From positions 496,001 to 560,000 of the forward strand of contig NZ_JAUHHC010000001.1 of assembly GCF_030410485.1 (NCBI RefSeq): a stretch of DNA of 64,000 nt, given 5' to 3'. Each line of letters starts with the position of its first letter. The stretch's first letter is position 1. The stretch comes from Roseateles violae. GTDB taxonomy: Bacteria; Pseudomonadota; Gammaproteobacteria; Burkholderiales; Burkholderiaceae_C. Positions 1 through 8,531 of the stretch are shown piece by piece. The translations under genes and the position numbers were made by a program. Under the pieces are notes generated by a model that searched no databases, was not told the DNA's origin, and was given only the letters and a program-made list of their open reading frames with translations.

Positions 1-2
1 TG

Positions 3-980
3 GCGCAGGCGGTCGACCTGAGCCCCTGGCTCGGCGCCCAGGCCAGCGCCTGGCTGGCGGCGGCGCTGATCGTGCTGCTGACGGCGCTGAACCTGGCCGG
101 CCTGCGCGTGGGCATGGTCACGCAGCTGGGCCTGATGGGGGTCGTGCTGGGCGGCCTGCTGCTGCTGGGCGCGGCCGGGCTGGCGCTGCAGCGGCCGCCG
201 CTGACGCCCCTGCGGCTGGCCGAGAGCGGCGCCAGCGACTGGGGCCAGGCGATGGTCTTCGTCTTCCTCGCCTATGGCGGCTGGAGCGATGCGGCGACCC
301 TGTCGGCCGAGATGCGCGATGCCCGCCGCGGCATCGTGCGCGCGCTGCTGATCGGCCTCGCCCTGGTGACCGCGCTCTATTTGCTGGCCACCTGGGCCTA
401 TCTGCGCGGCCTCGGGCTTACGGGCCTGGCCGCCAGCGCCGCGCCGGCGGCGGATCTGATGCGCCTGGCCTTCGGCCGGCCCGGCGAACTGCTGATGATC
501 GCCATCGTCAGCCTGACCGCGCTGTCGGTGATGAACGCCATCCTGATCGCCGGCCCGCGCACCAGCTATGCGGCGGCGCGCGATCTGGCGCCGTCCCTGC
601 GCCTGGGCCGCTGGAACGAGCGCCGCGGCACGCCGACCGCCGCCACGCTGGCGACCAGCGCGGTCGCCCTGGCCCTGGTCGGCTTCGGCGCCGCCACGCG
701 CGGCGGCTTCGCCACCATGGTCGACTATCTGTCGCCGGTCTACTGGTTCTTTCTGCTGCTCAGCGGCGCCGCGCTGATCGTGCTGCGCCGGCGCGAGCCG
801 CAGGCGGCGCGGCCCTTCACGGTGCCGCTGTACCCGCTGCTGCCCCTGCTGTTCATCGCCTGCAGCGCCTATCTGTTCTACGCCAGCCTGGTCTATGTGA
901 AGGCCGGCGCGCTGGTCGGCCTGGCCGTGCTGGCGCTGGGCGCCCTGCTGCTGCCGCTCATGCGGCGGCCAGCGGGCTGA
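3..980 (+). CDS. APC-superfamily amino acid permease, C-terminal part
   Basis: The reading frame is already open at base 3, so the gene starts before the window; about 325 residues are visible. It shows repeated hydrophobic spans of about 20 residues, enough for roughly eight transmembrane helices, separated by short arginine-rich loops. The stretch FVFLAYGGWSDAATLSAEMRD, then a conserved pattern of Arg-Arg-Gly-Ile, is typical of the sixth to seventh helix region of APC amino acid transporters. The family moves amino acids or polyamines across the inner membrane with protons or by exchange; the substrate cannot be read from this fragment. The 3' end overlaps the end of the convergent LysR gene by 23 bp. 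Confidence 0.8.
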   Translation, partial: AQAVDLSPWLGAQASAWLAAALIVLLTALNLAGLRVGMVTQLGLMGVVLGGLLLLGAAGLALQRPPLTPLRLAESGASDWGQAMVFVFLAYGGWSDAATLSAEMRDARRGIVRALLIGLALVTALYLLATWAYLRGLGLTGLAASAAPAADLMRLAFGRPGELLMIAIVSLTALSVMNAILIAGPRTSYAAARDLAPSLRLGRWNERRGTPTAATLATSAVALALVGFGAATRGGFATMVDYLSPVYWFFLLLSGAALIVLRRREPQAARPFTVPLYPLLPLLFIACSAYLFYASLVYVKAGALVGLAVLALGALLLPLMRRPAG

Positions 981-1830
981 GCAGGCCGGGCCCTGCCCGG
1001 CAGGCCGCCAGCGCCTGGGCGAGCACGCCGGCGGCCGGCGCCTGGTAGGCCCAGCCGATCTCGCGTTTGTGGGCCTGCAGCGCCGGCACGTCGCGGCGCA
1101 CGACGACGCCGGCCTGCGCCTGGGCTGCGTGGACCGGCGCGATCGTCACCCCGATACCGGCCGCCACCAGGCCCAGCGCCCATTCCTCGCTCTGCGCCCA
1201 GGCGCGCACCTGCGGCTGCACCGACTGTTGGCCCAGCGCCTGCCGCCAGGCGGCGGCCAGCTCGCAATGGCTGCGCTCGATGAAGTCGACCTGATCCAGG
1301 TCCTGCAGGCCCAGCTGCGGCTGCACGGCCAGCGGATGGGCGGCCGGCACCACCAGCGCATAGCGCTCCTCCCACAGCGGCACGAAGTCCAGGCCCGGCG
1401 GCGCGCAGGCGCGGCTGCTGAGCCAGGCATCGGCCGGCTGGCCGGGCGCGACCAGGTTCAGCGCCAGATGCTCGATCTCCTCCCGCAGCAGGGCGAACAG
1501 CGCCCGCAGCCGCTCCAGGCTCAGCGAGGGCAGCACCTGCAGCGCCAGCGCCGGCCGCTGGCCGCCGGGGCGGAAGCTGGCGCCGATCGCGCGCGCGTCG
1601 GCCAGCAGCTTCTGCGCCAGCGGATAGAGCCGCTGCGCCGCCGGCGTGGCGGCCAGGCCGCGCTGCTGGCGCAGGAACAGCCGCTGGCCCAGCTCCGCCT
1701 CCAGCTGGGCGATCGCGCCCGAGATCGCCGGCTGGCTCACATGGCACAGGCGCGCGGCGCCGAGGGCGCTGCGCGCCTCGAAGGCGGCACAGAAATAGCG
1801 CAGATGGCGCAGGTTCAGCTGCGGGTTCAT
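958..1830 (-). CDS. LysR-family transcriptional regulator
   Basis: The 290-aa product has an N-terminal winged helix-turn-helix (about residues 5-65, with the typical SQPAISGAIAQLEAELG recognition region) and a C-terminal co-inducer-binding domain, the normal size and layout for LysR regulators. The start ATG overlaps the stop of the upstream metallo-beta-lactamase-fold gene as ATGA, so the two are translationally coupled. This differs from the usual LysR arrangement, in which the regulator is divergent from its target. The likely target is its own operon and possibly the neighbouring permease, but no operator was recognised. The ligand is unknown. Confidence 0.9.
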   Translation of the reverse strand: MNPQLNLRHLRYFCAAFEARSALGAARLCHVSQPAISGAIAQLEAELGQRLFLRQQRGLAATPAAQRLYPLAQKLLADARAIGASFRPGGQRPALALQVLPSLSLERLRALFALLREEIEHLALNLVAPGQPADAWLSSRACAPPGLDFVPLWEERYALVVPAAHPLAVQPQLGLQDLDQVDFIERSHCELAAAWRQALGQQSVQPQVRAWAQSEEWALGLVAAGIGVTIAPVHAAQAQAGVVVRRDVPALQAHKREIGWAYQAPAAGVLAQALAACRAGPGLLSPLAAA

Positions 1831-2819
1831 GAGGCGAAGCGCGGGAACAGGGGCAGGCGCGGCAACAGGGTCTCGTCGTGCGCCGGCACGATCTGCAAGC
1901 GCGGCTGGGCGCGCAGCAGGCGGTGCAGCTGGACGATCGCGGCCTGGTTGGCGGCCTCGTCGTGATCCAGATGCAGGGCGTGGCGCGCCAGCCAGCCCCG
2001 GTCGGCCGGGCGCCGGATGCCTTCCAGGGTCCAAGTGACGTCGCCGCTGAACAGATAGCGCGCGCCGGAGGGCAGGTTCAGGAACAGGCCGACCTGGCCG
2101 GCCGTGTGGCCGCCCAGCGGCACCAGCACGGCGGCGCCGTCGCCGAACAGGTCCAGGCTTTGCGCAAAGCCGAGATAGGGCCCGCCGCTGAAGCGCAGCT
2201 CGCGCCAGGGCCGGTGCGCGGCGAACTGGCTGGCGAGGAAGTAGGGAGCCTCGCCCCGCAGCGCCTGCTCGCGCTCGGCCGGCTGGGCCAGCAGCGGCAG
2301 CTCCGGGAAGTCGGGCAGGCCGCTGACATGGTCCCAGTGCATGTGCGAGGGCAGGGCAAAGGCCAGCGGCAGTGCGGCCAGGCCGGCGCGCGCCAGCTGG
2401 TCCTTGACCGGGTCGACGGCGGCATAGCCGAACAGCTGCCGGTGGAAGGCGGTGTTGACGGCGAACTGCGCATCGACCTGGCGGCCCAGGCCCAGGTCGA
2501 AGAGGAAATTGCCCTGCGGATGCCGGACCAGCACGGCCATATGGACCGGCCGGCGCAGCTGCAGCCAGCGCCCGCCGCCGACGATCAGCGCCTCCAGCGT
2601 GCCCTGCGACTGCGACGTCCGGATCACGCTGAAGTCCAGACCCGCCGGCGGGTGGGCCGGCGGTAGCTCGGCCGGGATCTCGGGCAGCTGCCGCGCCTGG
2701 CGGATCCGCTCGACGTCCAGCGGCCGGTCGGCCCAGGCCAGCAGCAGCGCGGCGAGCCCCAGCAGGATCAGCAGCGGGAGCAGGATGCGAAGAAGGCTGT
2801 GTCGGGCAAGGTTTTGCAT
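1827..2819 (-). CDS. Metallo-beta-lactamase-fold hydrolase with N-terminal membrane anchor
   Basis: A 330-aa protein. Residues 11-29 form a hydrophobic segment after a short basic start, so it is a signal anchor or signal peptide and the enzyme should act outside the cytoplasm. The zinc-binding motif HMHWDH (HxHxDH) is at residues 159-164, followed by GGHTAGQ, SGDVTW and a late AHDE, the expected order of metal ligands of this fold. The family hydrolyses very different substrates (lactones, thioesters, phosphodiesters), so the reaction is not assigned. An in-frame TTG 18 bp upstream is possible, but the ATG is preferred. It is the first gene of a two-gene unit with the LysR gene. Confidence 0.85.
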   Translation of the reverse strand: MQNLARHSLLRILLPLLILLGLAALLLAWADRPLDVERIRQARQLPEIPAELPPAHPPAGLDFSVIRTSQSQGTLEALIVGGGRWLQLRRPVHMAVLVRHPQGNFLFDLGLGRQVDAQFAVNTAFHRQLFGYAAVDPVKDQLARAGLAALPLAFALPSHMHWDHVSGLPDFPELPLLAQPAEREQALRGEAPYFLASQFAAHRPWRELRFSGGPYLGFAQSLDLFGDGAAVLVPLGGHTAGQVGLFLNLPSGARYLFSGDVTWTLEGIRRPADRGWLARHALHLDHDEAANQAAIVQLHRLLRAQPRLQIVPAHDETLLPRLPLFPRFAS

Positions 2820-2920
2820 GGCCGGCACGATAGCCAAGCGCCTGTAATAAGAGAAGTCGTTTTTTCAGTGCCAATGCCAAAGAATTGCTGATAACAGGCG
2901 AGCGGGGACAATGGCCGCCG

Positions 2921-5788
2921 ATGTCCACCGCCACGCCTTCGACCGCCCGACTCTGGCCGCCCGACGAGGCGCAGCTGGCGCGCCTGTTCGAGCGGGCACG
3001 GCTGCAGCGGGGCCGGGCGCTGCAGGCGCGGATCCTGGACCTGCAGGCCGATGCGCAGGGCGCCAGCGCGCGCGTGCAGGGCGGCGGCGAGCAGGTTTAC
3101 GAGCTGGCGCTGCAAGGTGTTCTGGGCGGCGACGGCCGGCCGCATTACAGCGCGCTGTGCAGCTGCCGCACGCAGCGCTTCTGCGAGCACGCGGCGGCGG
3201 TGCTGCTGAGGCTGCAGGCCGAGGCCGACGCGCCACTGCGCGAGCAGGCGATGCGCCAATGGGTGGAGGCCTTGCGCCGCAAGGCCGGACGCGAGGAGTT
3301 GCGCGCGCTGCCCAAGCTGGCGGCCGCCGATGCGGCGCGGCTGATGGACCTGCTGCAGGGCGATGCCGAGATCGCACCGGCCCCGCAGCCGGCCGCGCCC
3401 CCGCCGCCGGCGCCGGTCGGCGAGCCGGCCCGCTTCCGCCCGCGGCTGACCCTGCGCACGCTGAGCCGTGGCGACGGGCTGCTGGGCCTGGCGCCCGACC
3501 GCAAGCAGCGCAAGCTGGGCCCGCGCGGCGATGCGGTGACCGTGGCCCAGGTCGACTGGACCTACCGCGCCGAGGGCGGCCTGGCCTGGGCGCTGCCGGC
3601 GCCGCGCTCGCTGCTGAACAGCCGGCCGCCGGCCACGCAGGCGATCGCCGGGCGCCTGCTGGCGCGTGATCTGCCGGCCGAGGCCGAGGCGCGCGAGCAG
3701 CTCTGGCGCCTGGACCTGCTGCCGCTGGACCCGGCGCTGCTGCAATGGCGCAGCCCGGCCGCGGCACTGGGCATGGATCATCTGTGGACGCTGGCGCAGG
3801 AGGAGTTCTTCGGCGCCTTCTGGATCGAGCGCGTGCCGGAGCTGGAGCGCCTGGGCTGGCAGATCGTCGTGCTGCCCGGCTTCGCGCACCGGCCGGCGGT
3901 GCCCGAGGGCTGGCATGTGGACATCGCGCCGCTGGCGCTGCCGGCCCGCCAGGGCGCCTGGCTGCTGAGCCTGGGCGTGGAGATCGAGGGCGAGCGCCTG
4001 GACCTGGCGCCGATGATCGCCGATCTGCTGCGCCGCGACGGGCGCTGGCTCGATGCCGAGCAGATCGCCGCGATCGACGATCTGTCGCTGATCCTGCTGC
4101 GCGCGCCGGGCGGGCGCCAGATCGAGGCAGCGGCCGAGCTGCTCAAGCCCATCGTCGGCGCGATGGTGGACCTGCTCTGCGATCCGAAACGGCCGGACGG
4201 CCCGCTGCTGCTCAGCGACTGGGACGCGACGCGGCTGGCCGCGCTTGATGAACGCAGCGGCTGGCAGTTCCATGGCGATGGCGATCTGCGCCGCATGGCC
4301 CGGCGCCTGCTGGCGGCCGGCACACCGCAGCCGGTCGCCCCGCCCGCCGGCCTGGGCCTGGCGCTGCGGCCCTACCAGCTGGCCGGCCTGGCCTGGCTGC
4401 AATACCTGCGCGAGCAGAAGCTGGCCGGCATCCTGGCCGACGATATGGGCCTGGGCAAGACGGCGCAGGCGCTGGCCCATCTGCTGCTGGAGAAGCAGGC
4501 CGGCCGGCTCGGCGGCGGCGGTGACGGCAGCAGGCCGGCGCTGGCCGTGCTGCCCAGCTCGCTGCTGTTCAACTGGCGGGCCGAGGCGGCACGCATCGCG
4601 CCTTCCCTGCGCGTGCTGCTGCTGCAGGGGCCGGAGCGGGCGCAGCATTTCGGCCGGCTGGCCGACTACGACCTGGTGCTGACCAGCTATCCGCTGGTCT
4701 GGCGCGACATCGATGCGCTGGCCGCGCAGCGCTGGCATCTGCTGATCGTCGACGAGGCGCAGACGGTCAAGAACGCCGCCAGCCGCGCGGCCAAGGCGCT
4801 GCGCCGGATCGCGGCCCGGCACCGGCTGGCGCTGACCGGCACGCCGCTGGAAAACCATCTGGGCGAGCTGTGGGCGCAGTTCGACTTCCTGATGCCCGGC
4901 TTTCTGGGCGATGCGCGCAGCTTCCAGCGCCTGTGGCGCAAGCCGATCGAGGTCAACGGCGAGAGCCTGCGCGCCCAACTGCTGGCCCAGCGGGTGCGGC
5001 CCTTCATCCTGCGCCGGCGCAAGGACGAGGTGGCGGCCGAGCTGCCGCCGCTGACCACGGTGGTCCGCCGGCTGCAGCTGCAGGGCCGGCAGCGTGATTT
5101 GTACGAGAGCGTGCGGGTGGCGGCCGACCAGCAGGTGCGGCGGGTGCTGCAGCGGCGGGGCTTCGCCGGCGCGCAGATCTCGGTGCTCGATGCCTTGCTG
5201 AAGCTGCGCCAGGTCTGCTGCGATCCGCGCCTGGTCAAGAGCGAGGAATTTGCCGAGGCGCCCGAGCGGGCCAAGCTGGACTTGCTGGCCCAGATGCTGC
5301 CGGAACTGATCGCCGAGGGGCGGCGGGTGCTGCTGTTCTCGCAGTTCACCGAGATGCTGGACCTGATCGCCGCCGAGCTGCCGGCCTGGGGCCTGCCCTT
5401 TCTGATGCTCAGCGGCGCGACGCCGGTCGCCCAGCGCGCCAACTTGGTGCAGCGCTTCCAGGCCGAGGAGGTGCCCTTGCTGCTGATCAGCCTGAAGGCC
5501 GGGGGTGTCGGCCTGAATCTGACGGCGGCCGACACGGTGATCCATGTCGATCCCTGGTGGAATCCTGCCGTCGAGGCGCAGGCGAGCGCACGCGCGCATC
5601 GGATCGGCCAGACCCGGCCGGTCTTCGTCTACAAGCTGGTGGTGGAAGGCAGCATCGAGGAGCGGATGCTGGAGTTGCAGCAGCGCAAGGAGGCGCTGGC
5701 GGAAGGGGTGCTGGGCGCCGACGAGGCCGATGCTCTCAAGTTCGGCGCCGAGGATCTCGCCTTGTTGCTGGCGCCGCTGTCGTCATAG
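2921..5788 (+). CDS. SWIM-domain SNF2-family DEAD/DEAH helicase
   Basis: A 955-aa protein. A SWIM zinc finger of the form CxCx5CxH is at C80, C82, C88 and H90. A SNF2 ATPase core fills the C-terminal half: Walker A (DDMGLGKT, about residue 506), Walker B DEAQ (about 610), GTPLENHLGELW, and the helicase C lobe ending with GGVGLNL, DPWWNPAVE and the HRIGQ motif. Bacterial proteins of this layout are taken to be DNA or nucleoprotein translocases; their role is not well defined. The ATG at 2921 was chosen over an upstream in-frame start because the N-terminal domain begins there. It is divergent from the MBL-fold gene, with about 100 bp between them for both promoters. Confidence 0.9.
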   Translation: MSTATPSTARLWPPDEAQLARLFERARLQRGRALQARILDLQADAQGASARVQGGGEQVYELALQGVLGGDGRPHYSALCSCRTQRFCEHAAAVLLRLQAEADAPLREQAMRQWVEALRRKAGREELRALPKLAAADAARLMDLLQGDAEIAPAPQPAAPPPPAPVGEPARFRPRLTLRTLSRGDGLLGLAPDRKQRKLGPRGDAVTVAQVDWTYRAEGGLAWALPAPRSLLNSRPPATQAIAGRLLARDLPAEAEAREQLWRLDLLPLDPALLQWRSPAAALGMDHLWTLAQEEFFGAFWIERVPELERLGWQIVVLPGFAHRPAVPEGWHVDIAPLALPARQGAWLLSLGVEIEGERLDLAPMIADLLRRDGRWLDAEQIAAIDDLSLILLRAPGGRQIEAAAELLKPIVGAMVDLLCDPKRPDGPLLLSDWDATRLAALDERSGWQFHGDGDLRRMARRLLAAGTPQPVAPPAGLGLALRPYQLAGLAWLQYLREQKLAGILADDMGLGKTAQALAHLLLEKQAGRLGGGGDGSRPALAVLPSSLLFNWRAEAARIAPSLRVLLLQGPERAQHFGRLADYDLVLTSYPLVWRDIDALAAQRWHLLIVDEAQTVKNAASRAAKALRRIAARHRLALTGTPLENHLGELWAQFDFLMPGFLGDARSFQRLWRKPIEVNGESLRAQLLAQRVRPFILRRRKDEVAAELPPLTTVVRRLQLQGRQRDLYESVRVAADQQVRRVLQRRGFAGAQISVLDALLKLRQVCCDPRLVKSEEFAEAPERAKLDLLAQMLPELIAEGRRVLLFSQFTEMLDLIAAELPAWGLPFLMLSGATPVAQRANLVQRFQAEEVPLLLISLKAGGVGLNLTAADTVIHVDPWWNPAVEAQASARAHRIGQTRPVFVYKLVVEGSIEERMLELQQRKEALAEGVLGADEADALKFGAEDLALLLAPLSS

Positions 5789-5814
5789 AAGCAGGCGCTA
5801 ACTTTCTCGGAAAC

Positions 5815-5976
5815 TCAGCGCTTGCGGTCGAAGCGCATGGCGCGGGCCAGGCTGCGGCGGTCGCAACCGAGGCTCAGGCCGGACTCGAAGGCCTCGTGCT
5901 TGCGGCCCTTGTCGGCATTCCACTCGGGCAGCGGGATGCGGCGCGGTTGCGGTTCGGTGCGATGTTGACTTTTCAT
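5815..5976 (-). CDS. Small basic protein of unknown function, 53 aa
   Basis: A short ORF with a good ribosome-binding site (GGAGAAGG ending 9 bases before the ATG). The product is hydrophilic and basic (about 13 Arg/Lys plus several His), with a central ...PLPEWNADKGRKHEAFE... segment. It has no signal peptide or membrane segment. It lies convergent to the helicase gene, 26 bp after the helicase stop. A longer upstream start is possible but lacks such a site. No function is recognised. Confidence 0.6.
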   Translation of the reverse strand: MKSQHRTEPQPRRIPLPEWNADKGRKHEAFESGLSLGCDRRSLARAMRFDRKR

Positions 5977-6171
5977 GACGGTGGACCTTCTCCAATGCCT
6001 CGCCGGGTGTGGGGCCGCGGCGCTTGCTGGCACAACGCGAGTCGCTCGGGCGTGGTTGACAGCGCGCTAACAATTCTTTGCATCTGCGCCCGGCCGCGCT
6101 TTCGTCTCCTGCCCGCAACGCGGACAAGCCCGCCCCGGACGCCGGCCGGCTTGCGGCTAAGCTCCCTGGCG

Positions 6172-6525
6172 ATGGAAGCCGACACCGCCGCCCCGCCCCG
6201 CACGCTGGTCGCCTGCCTGTGCGCCGACTGGTGCCATATCTGCCAGGCCTACCGGGCGACCTTCGCCGCGCTGCGCAGCGAGTTCGCCGAGATCCGCTTC
6301 GTCTGGGTGGACATCGAGGACGACGCCGAGCTGGTCGGCGATCTGGAGGTCGAGACCTTCCCGACCCTGCTAATCGGCCAGGGCGAACGCCTGAGCTTCG
6401 TCGGCCCGGTGATCCCGCAGCCGGCCGCGGCCCGGCGCCTGCTCGAGGCGGCCGGCTCCGCCCAGCCCGGCGCGGCCGACCCGGCCGCCCAGGCCTTGCT
6501 GCTGCGGCTGCAGCACAGCTGCTGA
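6172..6525 (+). CDS. Thioredoxin-like protein with WCHIC active site
   Basis: The 117-aa product has the size of thioredoxin and carries the redox motif D-W-C21-H-I-C24 close to the N terminus. A downstream TFPTLLIG segment supplies the cis-proline loop of the fold. There is no signal peptide, so it should act in the cytoplasm. The active-site dipeptide His-Ile is not the Gly-Pro of standard thioredoxin, so a specialised disulfide reductase or chaperone partner is likely. The start ATG was chosen because the fold begins about ten residues later; open frame continues upstream but is not protein-like. Confidence 0.8.
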   Translation: MEADTAAPPRTLVACLCADWCHICQAYRATFAALRSEFAEIRFVWVDIEDDAELVGDLEVETFPTLLIGQGERLSFVGPVIPQPAAARRLLEAAGSAQPGAADPAAQALLLRLQHSC

Positions 6526-6593
6526 GGAGGCTGTCGGGCAAAAGGCGGGACAATCGCCGCTTCGCCCGCCGGGCGCCGAAGCAGCCAGTCACC

Positions 6594-7973
6594 ATGACCG
6601 TACAACTGAAGAACAACGTCCCCGCCGGCGCCATCGCCATCACCGTCGTCGACCGCGCGGCCTTCCAGGCGCTCAGCGCCCGGCTGCCGACCCCGACCCG
6701 CCACTGGCTGGCGGCCAATGGCTTCAAGGGCGCGCCTGACAGCTTCTGCCTGGTGCCCGGCGCCGACGGCAAGCTGGGCCAGGTCTTCGCCGGCGTCGCC
6801 CATGCCGCCCATCCCTTCGCGCTCGCCGCCCTGCCGCAGGCGCTGCCCGAGGGCGTCTACCGGCTGGCGCAGGACGGCCTGGGTCTGTCGGCCGAGCAGG
6901 CCGCGCTGTCCTGGGAGCTGGGCGCCTACCAGTTCGATCTGTACAAGCCGCGCCGCCGCGCGCCGGCAACCCTGGCCCTGCCCGATGGTGCCGACGCGCA
7001 GCGCGGCCTGGCCCAGGCGGCCGCCATCATCGCCACCCGCGATCTGGTCAACACGCCAGCCGAGCACATGGGCCCGGCCGAGCTGGCCGCCGCCGCCAAG
7101 ATGGTGGCCAAGCAGCATGGCGCCACTTTCACCGAGATCGTCGGCGACGCGCTGCTGAAGAAGAACTTCCCGGCCATCCATGCGGTCGGCCGCGCCAGCA
7201 CGCGCGCGCCGCGGCTGATCGAGCTGAACTGGGGCAAGGCCCGGGACCCGCTGCTGACCATCGTCGGCAAGGGCGTCTGCTTCGACACCGGCGGTCTGGA
7301 CATCAAGCCGGCCGACGGCATGCGCCAGATGAAGAAGGACATGGGCGGCGCCGCCAATGCGCTGGGCCTGGCCGCGCTGGTGATGGCCTTCAAGCTGCCG
7401 CTGCGGCTGCAAGTGCTGATCCCGGCCGTCGAGAACGCGATCGCCGGCAATGCCTACCGCCCCGGCGACGTGATCAAGACGCGCAAGGGCCTGCACATCG
7501 AGATCGGCAACACCGATGCCGAGGGTCGGGTCGTGCTCAGCGATGCGCTGGCCTATGCCTCGGAGGGCAAGCCCGAGCTGATCATCGATCTGGCGACGCT
7601 GACGGGCGCCGCGCGCGTGGCGCTGGGCGCGCAGCTGCCGGCGCTGTTCAGCAAGCATTTCGACACCGCCCGCGATCTGGTCGACCTGGGCCTGAAGCTG
7701 GATGACCCGATGTGGCATATGCCGCTGTGGGCGCCCTACCAGTCCGGCATCGAGAGCAGCATCGGCGACATCGTCAACACGGGCAAGAGCGCGCTGGCCG
7801 GCGCGATCAACGCGGCGCTGTTCCTCGAGTACTTCGTGCCCGAGAACCAGGACTGGCTGCACATCGACCTGTTCGCCTGGAACGACACGGCCCGCGCCGG
7901 CCGCCCGATCGGCGGCGAGGCGCAGACGATACGCACGCTGCTGGCCTACCTGGAACAGCGCTTCACGCGCTGA
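6594..7973 (+). CDS. Leucyl aminopeptidase family protein (M17)
   Basis: A 459-aa cytosolic aminopeptidase. The metal and catalytic motifs of M17 are present in order: GKGVCFDTGG (residues 225-234), K238, KKDMGGAA with D249, and the signature NTDAEGR (306-312) followed by VVLSDAL. The N-terminal domain (1-140) is poorly conserved, as expected. The enzyme would release N-terminal residues from peptides using two metal ions. The length is nearer to PepB-like members (about 430-460 aa) than to PepA (about 500). It lies 68 bp after the thioredoxin-like gene on the same strand. Confidence 0.92.
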   Translation: MTVQLKNNVPAGAIAITVVDRAAFQALSARLPTPTRHWLAANGFKGAPDSFCLVPGADGKLGQVFAGVAHAAHPFALAALPQALPEGVYRLAQDGLGLSAEQAALSWELGAYQFDLYKPRRRAPATLALPDGADAQRGLAQAAAIIATRDLVNTPAEHMGPAELAAAAKMVAKQHGATFTEIVGDALLKKNFPAIHAVGRASTRAPRLIELNWGKARDPLLTIVGKGVCFDTGGLDIKPADGMRQMKKDMGGAANALGLAALVMAFKLPLRLQVLIPAVENAIAGNAYRPGDVIKTRKGLHIEIGNTDAEGRVVLSDALAYASEGKPELIIDLATLTGAARVALGAQLPALFSKHFDTARDLVDLGLKLDDPMWHMPLWAPYQSGIESSIGDIVNTGKSALAGAINAALFLEYFVPENQDWLHIDLFAWNDTARAGRPIGGEAQTIRTLLAYLEQRFTR

Positions 7974-8072
7974 TACGGCCGCTGGCGACGGCCGGCAACG
8001 GCTCGTCGCATCGGCCGGGCCGGCGCGGCGGACTCGCGGCACACTGGCGCCCATTGCTGCAAGGAGCCCGTC

Positions 8073-8528
8073 ATGCTGAACAGCTCGCTGATTGCCTTCG
8101 CCCATTTCGCCGCCGTCTTCGGCATCGTCGCCACGCTGGTGTTCGAATGGCTGACCTTCTCCCCGGCGCCCACCCTGGCCGAAGCGCGGCGCCTGGCGGC
8201 GGCCGACCGCTGGTACGGCATCAGCGCGATGCTGCTGCTGGTGGCCGGCTTCGTGCGCGCCTACGGCTTCGAGAAGGGCCTCGGCTACTACCAGGCCAAT
8301 CTCTTCTTCCAGATCAAGCTGGGTCTGTTCCTGGCGATGGGCCTGCTGTCCATCGTGCCGACCCTGCGCTTCCTGCGCTGGCGGCCCGAGCTGAAGGCCG
8401 GCCGCGCGCCGGCGCTCAGCGACTCCCAATACCGCCAGGTCGCGCTGTGCCTGCGCCTGCAGATGCTGATGCTGCCGCTGGTCGCGCTCTGCGCCTCGCT
8501 GATGGCGCATGGCTTCGGTGCGCGCTGA
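8073..8528 (+). CDS. DUF2214 family membrane protein
   Basis: A 151-aa protein with four hydrophobic spans (about residues 5-27, 46-66, 77-98 and 127-147). The conserved features of DUF2214 are visible: DRWYGISA, VAGFVRA, EKGLGYYQANLFFQIK and the SIVPT segment. An AAGGAG ribosome-binding site lies 7 bases before the ATG. The function of the family is unknown. It is convergent with the GMC oxidoreductase gene, with three bases between the two stops. Confidence 0.8.
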   Translation: MLNSSLIAFAHFAAVFGIVATLVFEWLTFSPAPTLAEARRLAAADRWYGISAMLLLVAGFVRAYGFEKGLGYYQANLFFQIKLGLFLAMGLLSIVPTLRFLRWRPELKAGRAPALSDSQYRQVALCLRLQMLMLPLVALCASLMAHGFGAR

Positions 8529-8531
8529 GCC

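Noticed and set aside
2768-5599. A 943-codon open frame opposite the SNF2 helicase
   Set aside because: Product is dominated by Gln, Arg, Ala and Leu without domains, the usual mirror of a high-G+C gene.
6249-8510. A 753-codon minus-strand frame opposite the thioredoxin-like, M17 and DUF2214 genes
   Set aside because: It spans three well-supported genes and has no domain of its own.
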